64,000 nucleotides of DNA. Origin: Sellimonas caecigallum (lineage in GTDB: Bacteria > Bacillota > Clostridia > Lachnospirales > Lachnospiraceae). The notes beneath the pieces were generated by a model that did no database searches, was not told the origin of the DNA, and saw only the letters and a program-made list of their open reading frames with translations. A program made the translations under genes and the position numbers. Below are positions 35,690 to 44,704 of this stretch, piece after piece; position 1 is the stretch's first letter, and each line of letters begins with the position of its first letter. The DNA lies in contig NZ_CP173660.1 of NCBI RefSeq assembly GCF_045038405.1, positions 2,542,001-2,606,000 on the forward strand, given 5' to 3'.

Positions 35690-35896
35690 CTATTGTTCGG
35701 AAAATCCGCGGATACGGCCGAACAGGCTGATGAGGTAGAGTCCGCAAAGACCTACAGCCGCATAGATGATACGGGAAAGAACCGAGAGATTTCCAAACAG
35801 ATATGCGACAAGGTCGAAGCGGAAAATGCCTACCAAAAGCCAGTTCAGAGCTCCGATGATGACAAGTGTCAAAGCAATGTTGTCAAACCATTTCAT
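35690..35896 (-). CDS. DUF378 family small membrane protein
   Basis: The 68-residue protein has two membrane helices (LTLVIIGALNWLLVGIF and IIYAAVGLCGLYLISL). NIALTLVIIGALNWLLVG is the DUF378 hallmark. Function unknown. It is convergent with the carboxypeptidase gene, and a strong ribosome site (AAAGGAGG) lies upstream of its ATG. Confidence 0.85.
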   Translation of the reverse strand: MKWFDNIALTLVIIGALNWLLVGIFRFDLVAYLFGNLSVLSRIIYAAVGLCGLYLISLFGRIRGFSEQ

Positions 35897-35990
35897 ATAT
35901 GATTATCCTCCTTTATCAGTTCTTCCTTTAGTATCGTCAAAAAAAGGAAAAATATACAATTTACAGCAGGAAGGATGAAAAACAAATTTT

Positions 35991-36935
35991 ATGATTCAGG
36001 AACGTTATCGATCATACAGCAGCTATCTGAAAGAAAAATACGGGGAAAAGGTATATAAACTCCCGGTCAATCTCCCTGGAACCTGCCCGAACCGTCGAGT
36101 AGAAGGCGGATGCACGTTTTGTGCAGAAAAAGGGACGGGATTTGAAGCGATGGAAGCAAAAATTCCGATAAAAGAGCAGCTTGAAAAGACCAAGGAGTAT
36201 ATACGGAAACGATATCACGCAAATAAATACATTGCATATTTCCAGAATTACACGAACACTTATTTTCCGTTGGATGTTTTCCGCAAATATATCGAAGAAG
36301 CTGCAGGTGTAAAAGATATTGTTGAAATTTCCATCTCCACCAGGCCCGACTGTATCGACAGCCGATACCTGGCTTTTTTACATGAGGTAATGGAAAGAAC
36401 AGGTGTTGAAATTACAATAGAACTAGGACTTCAGACAGCAAACTATCACACGCTTCTGAAGATTAACCGTGGGCATACCCTTGCCGAATACATCGATGCC
36501 GTGCTGCAGATCCAAAAATATCCGTTTGAAATCTGTACTCACGTGATATTAAACCTTCCATGGGATACGGACGAAGACGCAGTGGAAACTGCGAAGATCC
36601 TTTCGGCGCTGCACTGCGACATCGTAAAAATCCATTCTCTTTATATTGCAAAAGGAACAAAAATGGCGGATCAATTCGCCAGAGGAGAATTTTCGATATG
36701 TAGTTGTGAAGAATATATAGACCGCCTGATCCGCTTTCTCAGGTACCTGTCCCCGGATATAGTGGTGGAGAGGCTTTTCAGTCGGATTCCGGAGGAGGAT
36801 GCACTGTTTTCCAACTGGAATACAAGTTGGTGGAAATTGAAGGATATGGTCATGAAAAAGATGGAAGAAAATGATGTGCGTCAAGGTGATCGGTTTCATT
36901 ATCTGAATGGAAGCGCACTGAAAACATTAGAATAG
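35991..36935 (+). CDS. TIGR01212 family radical SAM protein (YtqA-like)
   Basis: The 314-residue protein shows CPNRRVEGGCTFCAEKG, with cysteines spaced for an Elp3-like radical-SAM cluster (CxNxxxxxGCxFC), followed by YFQNYTNTYFP and ISTRPDCI. These fit the YtqA/TIGR01212 group, distant relatives of Elp3 with unknown substrate. Reading direction and the close spacing (16 bp) to the next gene suggest co-transcription. Confidence 0.88.
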   Translation: MIQERYRSYSSYLKEKYGEKVYKLPVNLPGTCPNRRVEGGCTFCAEKGTGFEAMEAKIPIKEQLEKTKEYIRKRYHANKYIAYFQNYTNTYFPLDVFRKYIEEAAGVKDIVEISISTRPDCIDSRYLAFLHEVMERTGVEITIELGLQTANYHTLLKINRGHTLAEYIDAVLQIQKYPFEICTHVILNLPWDTDEDAVETAKILSALHCDIVKIHSLYIAKGTKMADQFARGEFSICSCEEYIDRLIRFLRYLSPDIVVERLFSRIPEEDALFSNWNTSWWKLKDMVMKKMEENDVRQGDRFHYLNGSALKTLE

Positions 36936-36950
36936 CAGGAGGCATGTGTT

Positions 36951-38354
36951 TTGGTGGGAAAAAAGGAACCTACAAATATACAGGACTACCGGAGAAAATG
37001 GAATTTTAATATCGGCGTTTTCCTGTTCACTGTGATATTGATCTATGTCATCGTCACAGTGCTGTTCTACATTACAGGCAAACATGTCACATTTTATGAA
37101 GTTCAGGAAGGCTCCATCCTGAAAGATGAGATTTATACAGGGATAGCCATCCGTACGGAGGAAGTCATTCCAGCCAACCGGAACGGTTATCTGAATTTTT
37201 ATGAGATAGAAGGTACAAAGGTTGCGGCTGGAGACAGTATCTGCACTGTATCGGATGAAAAACTGAATCTTGAAAACCAGTCTGATACGGCGGAGGGACA
37301 GGAGTCAGGACTTTCGTCAGATGAACAAAAGGCGCTTTTGTCCTCAATGCAGTCTTTCATGGGAAATTATGACGAAGATGCGTTTTCAGATGTCTATGTG
37401 ATGAAAGATCAGATGGAAACTTTTTGTGAAGACAAGACAAACCAGAGCCGAACACAAAAACTTTCCAATGCTCTTCAGGACGAAGGGGAAGGAAGCTATG
37501 AGATATATTACAGTCCGAGAGACGGAGTTTTGGCATACCACATTGATGGATATGAAGAACTGAAGAAAGAAGATGTGACAGAATCCGTGCTGGACAAGAA
37601 AAAGTATACACAGAAGCAGGTAACAGAAAATTCAGAAGCAGAGTCAGGCAAAGGGGCATATAAACTTATCACGGAAGAAGAGTGGTATGTCGTAACTGAG
37701 ATTTCGCCGGACACAGCAAAAGATCTTCTTGCAAAAGAAAAGACAAGTATTCAGGTAAGATTTCTGAAAGACAATATGACAATGATTGCCGGCCTTGAAA
37801 TCAAACAGAAAGACAAAGACCGGTATTATGCATACTTGACCTTTGATAATTCCATGGTTCGATATCTGTCTGAACGGTATTTGGACATCGAACTGATACT
37901 GGAAGATGTGACAGGACTTCGAGTGCCGAAGTCGGCGGTAATCAAAAAGGACTGTTACATGCTGCCGCTTGACTATATCGTGACAAACGGGGAGACGAAA
38001 GAGAAAGGCGTCCTGGTAAAAGAAAAGAACGGAAAGACAAGGTTCCAGGCAGCAGACGTTTATTACCAGGATGAAAATGAAAAGCAGGCTTGTGTATCTG
38101 CAGAAAATCTCCCGGAAGGGACGGTTATCCGAATGCAGGATTCCAATAATACGAAAACGTTGTCAGATCCTGTGGAACAACCTGGCGTCTATGAGGCTGG
38201 AAGCGGATATGCAGTTTTTACGACAATCGATATTGCAGAAGAGAATGAGGACTATTATATCACAAGAAATGGGATCAGCAATCTTCTTTCCAATTATGAT
38301 CGGATTGTGCTGGACGCTGATTCCGTGGAAGACGACGAGATACTTGTTCAGTAG
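36951..38354 (+). CDS. HlyD-like membrane adaptor protein
   Basis: The 467-residue protein has one membrane anchor near the N terminus (FLFTVILIYVIVTVLFYITG, about residues 24-43), then an extracytoplasmic part with two halves of a biotinyl-lipoyl-like domain (GIAIRTEEVIPANRNGYLNF) and beta-rich C-terminal domains. Such proteins sit upstream of yggS-sepF in many Lachnospiraceae; the role is unknown but the location suggests a cell-envelope or division link. The start is a TTG, supported by GCAGGAGG; a GTG one codon later is possible. Confidence 0.75.
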   Translation: MVGKKEPTNIQDYRRKWNFNIGVFLFTVILIYVIVTVLFYITGKHVTFYEVQEGSILKDEIYTGIAIRTEEVIPANRNGYLNFYEIEGTKVAAGDSICTVSDEKLNLENQSDTAEGQESGLSSDEQKALLSSMQSFMGNYDEDAFSDVYVMKDQMETFCEDKTNQSRTQKLSNALQDEGEGSYEIYYSPRDGVLAYHIDGYEELKKEDVTESVLDKKKYTQKQVTENSEAESGKGAYKLITEEEWYVVTEISPDTAKDLLAKEKTSIQVRFLKDNMTMIAGLEIKQKDKDRYYAYLTFDNSMVRYLSERYLDIELILEDVTGLRVPKSAVIKKDCYMLPLDYIVTNGETKEKGVLVKEKNGKTRFQAADVYYQDENEKQACVSAENLPEGTVIRMQDSNNTKTLSDPVEQPGVYEAGSGYAVFTTIDIAEENEDYYITRNGISNLLSNYDRIVLDADSVEDDEILVQ

Positions 38355-38371
38355 AAGGGAAGGATGCATAT

Positions 38372-39097
38372 ATGGAACAGGAAACAGGATTTATAAAAGA
38401 AAATCTGAAAGAAGTGGAAGAACGAATCCAGAAAGCCTGTGAAAGGGCAGGAAGAAATCGGGACGAAGTAACACTTGTGGCAGTAAGCAAGACGAAGCCG
38501 CTGCAGATGATAGAAGAAGCGTACGATGCAGGGATTCGGGTTTTTGGAGAAAACAAAGTGCAGGAGCTGGCAGAAAAACACGAAAAACTTCCGGGAGATA
38601 TCCGCTGGCAAATGATTGGACACCTCCAGAGAAATAAAGTGAAAAACATTATTGACAAGGTGGATTTGATCCATTCAGTGGATTCCATCCGTCTGCTGGA
38701 GACAATTGAAAAAGAAGCAGAGAAAAAGAACGTGACGGCGAACGTACTTTTGGAAGTAAATATGGCAAAAGAAGAAAGTAAATTTGGACTCTTCCCGGAA
38801 GAAGTGCTTTCGTTTACCGATAAACTAAAGGACTTCCCGCATGTGATTGTACGTGGCCTTATGACGATTGCGCCAGATACAGACAATCCAGAAGAAAATC
38901 GACAATATTTTTCAGGTCTGAGAAAATTATCTGTTGACATTGCATCAAAAAACATTGATAATATCCATATGGGCGTACTTTCTATGGGTATGACCAATGA
39001 TTATGAAGTAGCGATAGAAGAAGGTGCCACCATGGTACGCATCGGTACAGGAATCTTTGGTAAAAGAAATTATGCTTTAGATAAGAACACAAGATAG
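38372..39097 (+). CDS. YggS family PLP homeostasis protein
   Basis: The 241-residue protein is a single-domain PLP-binding barrel. VTLVAVSKTKPLQMIEEAY carries the cofactor lysine, and FGENKVQEL, WQMIGHLQRNKVK and LSMGMTNDYEVAIEEGATMVRIGTGIFG are family signatures. It takes part in vitamin B6 balance and has no known catalytic reaction. It precedes sepF by 11 bp, as in many Gram-positives. Confidence 0.95.
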   Translation: MEQETGFIKENLKEVEERIQKACERAGRNRDEVTLVAVSKTKPLQMIEEAYDAGIRVFGENKVQELAEKHEKLPGDIRWQMIGHLQRNKVKNIIDKVDLIHSVDSIRLLETIEKEAEKKNVTANVLLEVNMAKEESKFGLFPEEVLSFTDKLKDFPHVIVRGLMTIAPDTDNPEENRQYFSGLRKLSVDIASKNIDNIHMGVLSMGMTNDYEVAIEEGATMVRIGTGIFGKRNYALDKNTR

Positions 39098-39108
39098 GAG
39101 TGTAAAAA

Positions 39109-39657
39109 ATGGGAGTGTTAGACAAAGTTTTAAACATCATGAAATTAAATGATGACGATGATTACGAGAATGATGATTTCTTTGATGAAGACGACTTGGA
39201 CGATGATTTTGACGAGAAGCCAAAGAAAAAATTATTTGGAAGAGATAAAAAGCAGGATGATGAGTTTGACCATGAGGAGAGCGCAGAATATACATCCAAA
39301 ACTTCTTCCGCATCTGCTAATAAAGTAACTCCGATGCGTCATTCGAATCGCCGTCCGCAGGTAACAAACATGGAAGTGTGTGTGATCAAACCAAGCTCAG
39401 TGGATGATGCAAGAGAGATTACAGAGACTCTTCTGAGCGGACGTACTGTGATTTTGAACCTGGAAGGACTGGATCTTGAGATTGCACAGAGGATCATTGA
39501 CTTTACTTCAGGAGCTACATTTGCCATTGACGGTAATCTCCAGAAGATATCCAGCTTCATCTTCCTTTTGACACCTACGAATGTAGGAATTTCGGGAGAT
39601 CTTCAGGATCTGCTCAATACTTCGTTTGATGTTTCTTCTATCAGCAAGAGATATTAA
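39109..39657 (+). CDS. sepF: Cell division protein SepF
   Basis: The 182-residue protein has a membrane-binding N-terminal helix (GVLDKVLNIMKL), a very acidic low-complexity linker (about residues 12-35, rich in D and E), and the conserved C-terminal SepF domain (VCVIKPSSVDDAREITETLLSG, then FTSGATFAIDGNLQKIS and FLLTPTNVGISGD). It tethers and bundles FtsZ at mid-cell. Confidence 0.95.
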   Translation: MGVLDKVLNIMKLNDDDDYENDDFFDEDDLDDDFDEKPKKKLFGRDKKQDDEFDHEESAEYTSKTSSASANKVTPMRHSNRRPQVTNMEVCVIKPSSVDDAREITETLLSGRTVILNLEGLDLEIAQRIIDFTSGATFAIDGNLQKISSFIFLLTPTNVGISGDLQDLLNTSFDVSSISKRY

Positions 39658-39681
39658 AAAGGGAAAGTACAGTAAATCAGA

Positions 39682-40437
39682 ATGGAAAAAGAAGAGATTC
39701 TGCTTCAGAAGCGGCTGATCGAACTGTCCCGCACAGCATACCAGCGGGGAATTGTTATGTTCAGTGATTTTCTGAACTTAAATGAATTGAATATTTTACA
39801 TACGACGCCGAAAGACATGCTGTTTGCCCAGTATGAGACTTTCGGCGGCTATGCAAGTTCGGAGCGTCAGATGGCTGCATTTCTACCTGATGCTCTTTGT
39901 TATGAATATCAATATCCTTTTTCTGCAATCCGAATCTGTCCACTTGGAAAGAAGTTTGCGGAAGAGCTGAGTCACAGGGATTATCTGGGCGCTGTTTTAA
40001 ATCTTGGAATTGAGCGGTGTACGATCGGAGATATTCTTGTGCTCGGCAAAGAAGCCGTTGTCTTTGTGGAAGATCAGATAGCAGATTTCTTAACTGACAA
40101 TCTCACGAGGATCCGGCACACTTCCGTCATGGCAAAAAGAGAGGACATAAGTTCGTTTCATTATGAACCGGCATACGAAGTCATCAAAGGAACAGTAGCC
40201 TCTGTACGTCTGGATTCCCTCCTTGCCCAGGCTTTTGGCTCCTCCAGGAGCAGACTTTCCGGACTGATTGAAGGGAAAAAAGTGTTTGTGAATGGAAAAC
40301 TCATTCTGAGCAACGGATACCGGATAAAGGAAGAGGATGTGATTTCCGTCCGCGGACTTGGGAAATTCAAATATATGGGAATTTTATCTGAGACAAGAAA
40401 AGGACGCTGCTATGTGGAGATTCGAAAATATATCTAA
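39682..40437 (+). CDS. YlmH-like S4-domain RNA-binding protein
   Basis: The 251-residue protein has an N-terminal domain with FSDFLNLNELNIL and FGGYASSERQMAAFLPD, and a C-terminal S4 domain (RLDSLLAQAFGSSRSRLSGLIEGKKVFVNGK, about 175-205). YlmH proteins bind RNA; in Bacillus YlmH is linked to ribosome quality control. Position between sepF and lspA is conserved in Firmicutes (the ylm cluster). Confidence 0.9.
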   Translation: MEKEEILLQKRLIELSRTAYQRGIVMFSDFLNLNELNILHTTPKDMLFAQYETFGGYASSERQMAAFLPDALCYEYQYPFSAIRICPLGKKFAEELSHRDYLGAVLNLGIERCTIGDILVLGKEAVVFVEDQIADFLTDNLTRIRHTSVMAKREDISSFHYEPAYEVIKGTVASVRLDSLLAQAFGSSRSRLSGLIEGKKVFVNGKLILSNGYRIKEEDVISVRGLGKFKYMGILSETRKGRCYVEIRKYI

Positions 40438-40452
40438 ATACGGGAGAAAGCA

Positions 40453-40968
40453 ATGATACAGAAAAAGCAAGGCAGAAGTTATATTATGGCGGTATTGGGG
40501 ATTTTGCTTGCCATTGCCGCGGATCAGTATACGAAATATCTGGCGGTCATTTATCTCAAAGACCAGCCGTCCATCTCTGTGTGGAAAGATGTATTTGAAC
40601 TAACGTATGTGGAGAACAGAGGGGCAGCTTTCGGGATACTGGAAGATCAGACATGGTTTTTTGTTCTTACCGGCATCATTATATTTGGGCTGATCATTTT
40701 TCTTTATACCTGGATTCCAAAGACAAGGAAGTATTTGCCGCTCCGTATATGCGGTATATTTATTTTTGCAGGTGCGGCTGGGAATCTGATCGACCGGAGC
40801 CGGCTTGGATACGTGGTAGATTTTTTCTACTTTAAACCGATCGATTTTCCGGTTTTTAATGTGGCGGATATTTATATAACTGTTTCTTTTGCAGCGCTGA
40901 TCATTTTGATCTTCTTTGTGTACAAGGAGGAAGATCTTGCTTTTGTGGGAAGAAAAAAGGAGCAATAA
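40453..40968 (+). CDS. lspA: Lipoprotein signal peptidase
   Basis: The 171-residue aspartic protease has four membrane helices. The catalytic pair lies in GNLIDRSRLGYVVDFF and FPVFNVADIYI, and NRGAAFGIL is the substrate-loop motif. It cleaves prolipoprotein signal peptides just before the lipidated Cys, as needed for the lipoprotein at 48056. rluD starts directly behind it. Confidence 0.95.
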   Translation: MIQKKQGRSYIMAVLGILLAIAADQYTKYLAVIYLKDQPSISVWKDVFELTYVENRGAAFGILEDQTWFFVLTGIIIFGLIIFLYTWIPKTRKYLPLRICGIFIFAGAAGNLIDRSRLGYVVDFFYFKPIDFPVFNVADIYITVSFAALIILIFFVYKEEDLAFVGRKKEQ

Positions 40969-40969
40969 A

Positions 40970-41890
40970 ATGGAGTGCAGAGAATTTACAGCGGAGGGAT
41001 TTGCCGGAGAACGGGCCGACAAATTCCTCTCTTTACAATTAGAGGATGTCTCAAGATCTTATATCCAGCGGCTTATCAAGGATAAAATGGTTCTTGTGAA
41101 CGGAATATCAATCAAGGCAAATTATAAACTAAACGGGCAGGAACAAATTACGGTGCAGATTCCGGATGCAGTGGAACCGGATATTCTTCCGGAAAATATC
41201 CCGTTGGATATTCTCTATGAGGATGAGGATATTCTGATCGTCAACAAACCAAAGGGGATGGTTGTTCACCCTGCAGCAGGACACTACAGCGGAACGCTCG
41301 TCAATGCGCTTTTATATCACTGCAAGGACAGTTTATCCGGTATCAATGGTGTCATGCGTCCAGGAATCGTGCATCGGATCGACATGGATACAACAGGGTC
41401 ACTTCTTGTCTGTAAAAATGATGATGCGCACAGAAAACTGGCACAGCAACTGAAGGAGCATTCCATTCGCAGGGAATACCATGCCATTGTCTATGGAAAT
41501 ATTTCCCAAGACGAAGGAATCATAGATGCACCTATCGGAAGACATCCAACAGACCGGAAAAAAATGAGTGTGAATTATAAAAATGGAAAATCAGCTGTGA
41601 CACATTTCTATGTGATGGAACGGTTTGGCAAATATACCTACATCCGGTGCAGACTTGAAACAGGACGCACGCACCAGATACGTGTCCATATGGCAAGTAT
41701 CCATCATCCGCTTCTTGGCGATACAGTGTACGGACCTTCCAAGTGCCCGTTTTCCAGTGTAAAAGGACAGGTACTTCATGCAAAGACCCTTGGATTGATC
41801 CATCCTTCTACTGGAGAATACATGGAGTTTGACGCTCATTTACCGGAGTATTTTGTTAATTTGTTGGAAAAATTAAGGAATCAGACATAA
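40970..41890 (+). CDS. rluD: RluA/RluD family pseudouridine synthase
   Basis: The 306-residue protein has an N-terminal S4 domain (ERADKFLSLQLEDVSRSYIQRLIKDK) and the pseudouridylation domain with VHRIDMDTTGSLLVCKND, the catalytic Asp being in RIDMDT. ETGRTHQIRVHMASIHHPLLGD follows. It probably modifies 23S rRNA uridines. I start at ATG 40970 after AAAAAAGGAGC, not at the earlier in-frame start that lies in lspA. Confidence 0.93.
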   Translation: MECREFTAEGFAGERADKFLSLQLEDVSRSYIQRLIKDKMVLVNGISIKANYKLNGQEQITVQIPDAVEPDILPENIPLDILYEDEDILIVNKPKGMVVHPAAGHYSGTLVNALLYHCKDSLSGINGVMRPGIVHRIDMDTTGSLLVCKNDDAHRKLAQQLKEHSIRREYHAIVYGNISQDEGIIDAPIGRHPTDRKKMSVNYKNGKSAVTHFYVMERFGKYTYIRCRLETGRTHQIRVHMASIHHPLLGDTVYGPSKCPFSSVKGQVLHAKTLGLIHPSTGEYMEFDAHLPEYFVNLLEKLRNQT

Positions 41891-41929
41891 ATTTTTGGTA
41901 AAGTTCTATACTTTTTCGTGGGATTGCGG

Positions 41930-41935
41930 TATAAT
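41930..41935 (+). promoter_or_regulatory. -10 box upstream of the cytidylate kinase-like gene
   Basis: A consensus TATAAT lies 70 bp before the gene start. A -35 at 17-bp spacing would be TATACT (41907-41912), which is poor, so a regulator or an alternative arrangement may be used. Confidence 0.4.
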
Positions 41936-42004
41936 GTCTTTATTAAATGGAAAACAGCGGAAGAAACCGGCGCTGTCCATGGATCATGAAGGAGCGTGAC
42001 TTAT

Positions 42005-42649
42005 ATGGAAAAAACAAATACAATTATCACGATCGGAAGGGAATTCGGCAGTGGTGGACATGAGATCGGAACGAGACTCTCTGAATTGTTGGAGATTCCA
42101 TTGTATGACAAAGAGATGCTGGACCGTGCATCGAAAGAGAGCGGCATCTGCCAGGAGCTTTTGAAGGCACACGATGAGAAGCCGACCAGCAGTTTTCTTT
42201 ATTCCCTTGTAATGGATACTTATTCTCTCGGATATACATCCGGCAGCTACTCCGACATGCCGATCAACCATAAGATTTTTCTGGCACAGTTTGATGCCAT
42301 CAAGAAGATTGCAGATGAAGGACCTTGTATTCTTATCGGTCGTTGCGCGGACTACGCACTGGAAGAATATTCGAACGTTTTAAGTGTATTTATCCATGCA
42401 GACGTCGCAAAACGGGTAAAACGTATCAGCAGAATGTATGATATGACGGATGCAAAAGCAAAAGAGATGATCCTGAAGACAGATAAAAAACGTGGAAGCT
42501 ATTATAATTATTATACAAATAAAAAGTGGTCTGCGATCCAGAGCTATGACGTGTGTCTCGACAGCGGTGTCTTAGGAGTGGACGGCTGCGTGAAAGCCAT
42601 CGCAGAGATAGTAAAGATCAAAGAAAGTATACAAAAAGTAGTCCTTTAA
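42005..42649 (+). CDS. Cytidylate kinase-like family protein
   Basis: The 214-residue protein has an unusual P-loop, TIGREFGSGGHEIGTRL, and a lid region with KRISRMYDMTDAKAKEMI and DKKRGSYYNYYTNKKW. This is the cytidylate-kinase-like family (PF13189), widespread in Clostridia; the true substrate is not known. I prefer the ATG at 42005 to the GTG at 41996 that touches the ribosome site. Its last codons and stop lie within a bidirectional terminator. Confidence 0.85.
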   Translation: MEKTNTIITIGREFGSGGHEIGTRLSELLEIPLYDKEMLDRASKESGICQELLKAHDEKPTSSFLYSLVMDTYSLGYTSGSYSDMPINHKIFLAQFDAIKKIADEGPCILIGRCADYALEEYSNVLSVFIHADVAKRVKRISRMYDMTDAKAKEMILKTDKKRGSYYNYYTNKKWSAIQSYDVCLDSGVLGVDGCVKAIAEIVKIKESIQKVVL

Positions 42650-42663
42650 TGGGACTACTTTTT
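42633..42663. terminator. Bidirectional terminator between convergent genes
   Basis: AAAAAGTAGTCC at 42633-42644 pairs with GGGACTACTTTTT at 42651-42663 across a 6-nt loop. It overlaps the end of the kinase-like gene and the end of the minus-strand gene. Confidence 0.9.
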
Positions 42664-43401
42664 ATATACTTCTTCCCGGCTAAGTCGAGCAGGCCATCCT
42701 TCGATATTTCCATTCTGGATAGCGGTAAACATTCTTTGTCTTACGCCTGGATTTTCCATGTTTAACTGTTTTAAAAGATCTTTGGCATATTGACGTTTTG
42801 TATGCCCATCTACCGGACAGCGGCTTTTTTCTACCGGAAGATCATATTTATGCTGAAAGCCGATGACATCCGCTTCATTGACGTACATCATTGGACGTAT
42901 TACCGTAAGTTCCATCCGGTCCAGGAAAGATTTCGGAGAAAAGGAATGGAAACGTCCTTCATATATCAGGGAAAGGAGCATTGTCTCGATGATGTCATCC
43001 TTATGGTAAGCGTAGGCAACTTTGTTGCAGCCGAGATTTTTGACCGCTTCGTTGAGTGCGCCTTTTCTCATTTTGGCGCAGAGGGAACAAGGATTTGGCT
43101 CTTTTCGCTCGTCAAACAGGATTTTGGCGATATCTGTCTCCACCACATAGTAAGGGACATCGAGGCTTTGACAAAGCGCTTCGATCTTCTCCGTGTGAAA
43201 TTTTTCATATCCAAGATCAACGGTAACAGCGATGAGATCAAAATGCTTTGGATAAAAACGCCGGAGCCCGTGCAGGGCGTAAAGCAAAGTGAGACTGTCT
43301 TTGCCGCCTGATATTCCGACAGCGATTTTGTCGCCTTCGTCTATCATCTGATATTCGTCTATTGCTTTTCTTGTATAACTCAATAACTGCTGTAATTTCA
43401 T
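42655..43401 (-). CDS. TtcA-like tRNA 2-thiocytidine biosynthesis PP-loop ATPase
   Basis: The 248-residue protein has the PP-loop IAVGISGGKDSLTLLYAL (about residues 28-45) and a CxxC motif in NPCSLCAKMRKGAL (about 116-123), matching the TtcA group, in which Cys residues hold an Fe-S cluster. It should thiolate C32 in some tRNAs. I start at the ATG of MKLQQLLSY, since AGGAG directly abuts the TTG four codons upstream. A third enzyme of tRNA thiolation/quality control (mnmA) is nearby. Confidence 0.88.
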   Translation of the reverse strand: MKLQQLLSYTRKAIDEYQMIDEGDKIAVGISGGKDSLTLLYALHGLRRFYPKHFDLIAVTVDLGYEKFHTEKIEALCQSLDVPYYVVETDIAKILFDERKEPNPCSLCAKMRKGALNEAVKNLGCNKVAYAYHKDDIIETMLLSLIYEGRFHSFSPKSFLDRMELTVIRPMMYVNEADVIGFQHKYDLPVEKSRCPVDGHTKRQYAKDLLKQLNMENPGVRQRMFTAIQNGNIEGWPARLSREEVYKK

Positions 43402-43562
43402 CTGTATGTTCAACTCCTGTATCTGATTTTCCCATAGCGTCAGTCTGCATCGACGCTACCGGTTAACTATAGCGTATTTGCTCGGCGAATACAAGGAAAT
43501 TCTTGCATAAAAGAACAAAAAAAGGTAAGATAGGAAAAGACAAAAAGAAAGGATTGAAAAAA

Positions 43563-44009
43563 ATGAAATTTGTTATCCAAAGAGTACTGGAAAGTTCTGT
43601 AAAAGTAGACGGCGAAACCCTTGGAAGTATCGGGAAAGGGCTGATGGTCCTGATTGGTGCGGGACAAAATGATACGCAAGAGGTCGCAGATAAAATGGTC
43701 AAAAAGCTGATCGGCATGCGGATTTTCGAAGATGAAAACGGAAAGACAAACCTGGCGCTTGCCGATGTGAAAGGAGAGCTTCTGCTGATCTCCCAGTTTA
43801 CGCTGTACGCCAACTGCAAAAAGGGAAACCGGCCAAGCTTCATCGAGGCAGGGGCGCCAGATATGGCAGAAAAACTCTACGAATATGTCATTGCCAAGTG
43901 TAAAGAACAAGTCCCGGTGGTAGAGAGAGGGAAGTTCGGAGCAGACATGAAAGTTTCCCTCATCAACGATGGACCATTTACGATCGTACTCAATTCGGAC
44001 GAGCTGTAA
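43563..44009 (+). CDS. dtd: D-aminoacyl-tRNA deacylase
   Basis: The 148-residue protein has the two DTD active-site motifs: SQFTLYANCKKGNRPSF (SQFTLxA) and NDGPFTIVLNS (the Gly-Pro motif near the C terminus; NxGPxT). It removes D-amino acids from mischarged tRNA. The start is the ATG at 43563 after GAAAGGATTG; an upstream in-frame start yields only a Lys-rich tail and is rejected. Confidence 0.95.
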   Translation: MKFVIQRVLESSVKVDGETLGSIGKGLMVLIGAGQNDTQEVADKMVKKLIGMRIFEDENGKTNLALADVKGELLLISQFTLYANCKKGNRPSFIEAGAPDMAEKLYEYVIAKCKEQVPVVERGKFGADMKVSLINDGPFTIVLNSDEL

Positions 44010-44015
44010 AACTGA

Positions 44016-44681
44016 TCAGGAAAGATGGAAAAGTCTGCGGGTGCCGTGAAGGCGCGTATTGAACTCTTCGTAGAACTGTTCTGGGGCATATGGGGTCATA
44101 TAAAACTGTTTCAGGAGGAAGAGGGAAGCCTGTTTCTGATAGGCGTCATCCTGAACAGTCTCTATATGTCTGCCGAGATCTTTCAAAAGATAGTGCCAGT
44201 CACAGATGAACTGTTCGTAACGTTTCAGATCCGGAATTCCGAGCCATTTTCGGATTCGGATTTTCGCTCTTGCGGATTTGCGGCATTCTTTTGTCTGCAG
44301 AAAATAGCGGAAAGAATGCTCCTCATAGATTCGTCCAAGAGGGAACATTCTGCAAAAACCAGGGCGAAGCGCGTGGATGCTGCATCTGCCATCGCTGTTG
44401 AGAAACACACACGCATCCGTCTTTTCGGCCATTTTCATATTTGGAAGAATGAGACCGTCCACCACGTGAAGCTCCAGACACGTGGAGAGAAGTTCTTCCA
44501 TGGACTGTCCGGTTGCTTTTTGTATATTTTGGGTATCATAGGGATCCAGGACGATGCTCGTTCCCATTCCCCGACAGCATGCAGAGCAGCCGAGGCATCC
44601 GCCGCAGTCCGCTCTCACAAGATCATTGGAAGTATAAAGATTTCCGTCTGAAATTTCATTCATATCAATATTGCGCTGCAT
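44016..44681 (-). CDS. YkgJ family cysteine cluster protein
   Basis: The 221-residue protein has a cysteine-rich metal-binding start, RADCGGCLGCSACCRGMG, then GRCSIHALRPGFCRMFPLGR, typical of the YkgJ/UPF0153 zinc- or Fe-S-binding family. Function is not known. It lies 23 bp downstream of mnmA on the same strand, so it may share its transcript. Confidence 0.85.
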   Translation of the reverse strand: MQRNIDMNEISDGNLYTSNDLVRADCGGCLGCSACCRGMGTSIVLDPYDTQNIQKATGQSMEELLSTCLELHVVDGLILPNMKMAEKTDACVFLNSDGRCSIHALRPGFCRMFPLGRIYEEHSFRYFLQTKECRKSARAKIRIRKWLGIPDLKRYEQFICDWHYLLKDLGRHIETVQDDAYQKQASLFLLKQFYMTPYAPEQFYEEFNTRLHGTRRLFHLS

Positions 44682-44704
44682 TGTATCATCTCCTTGGCAT
44701 TATT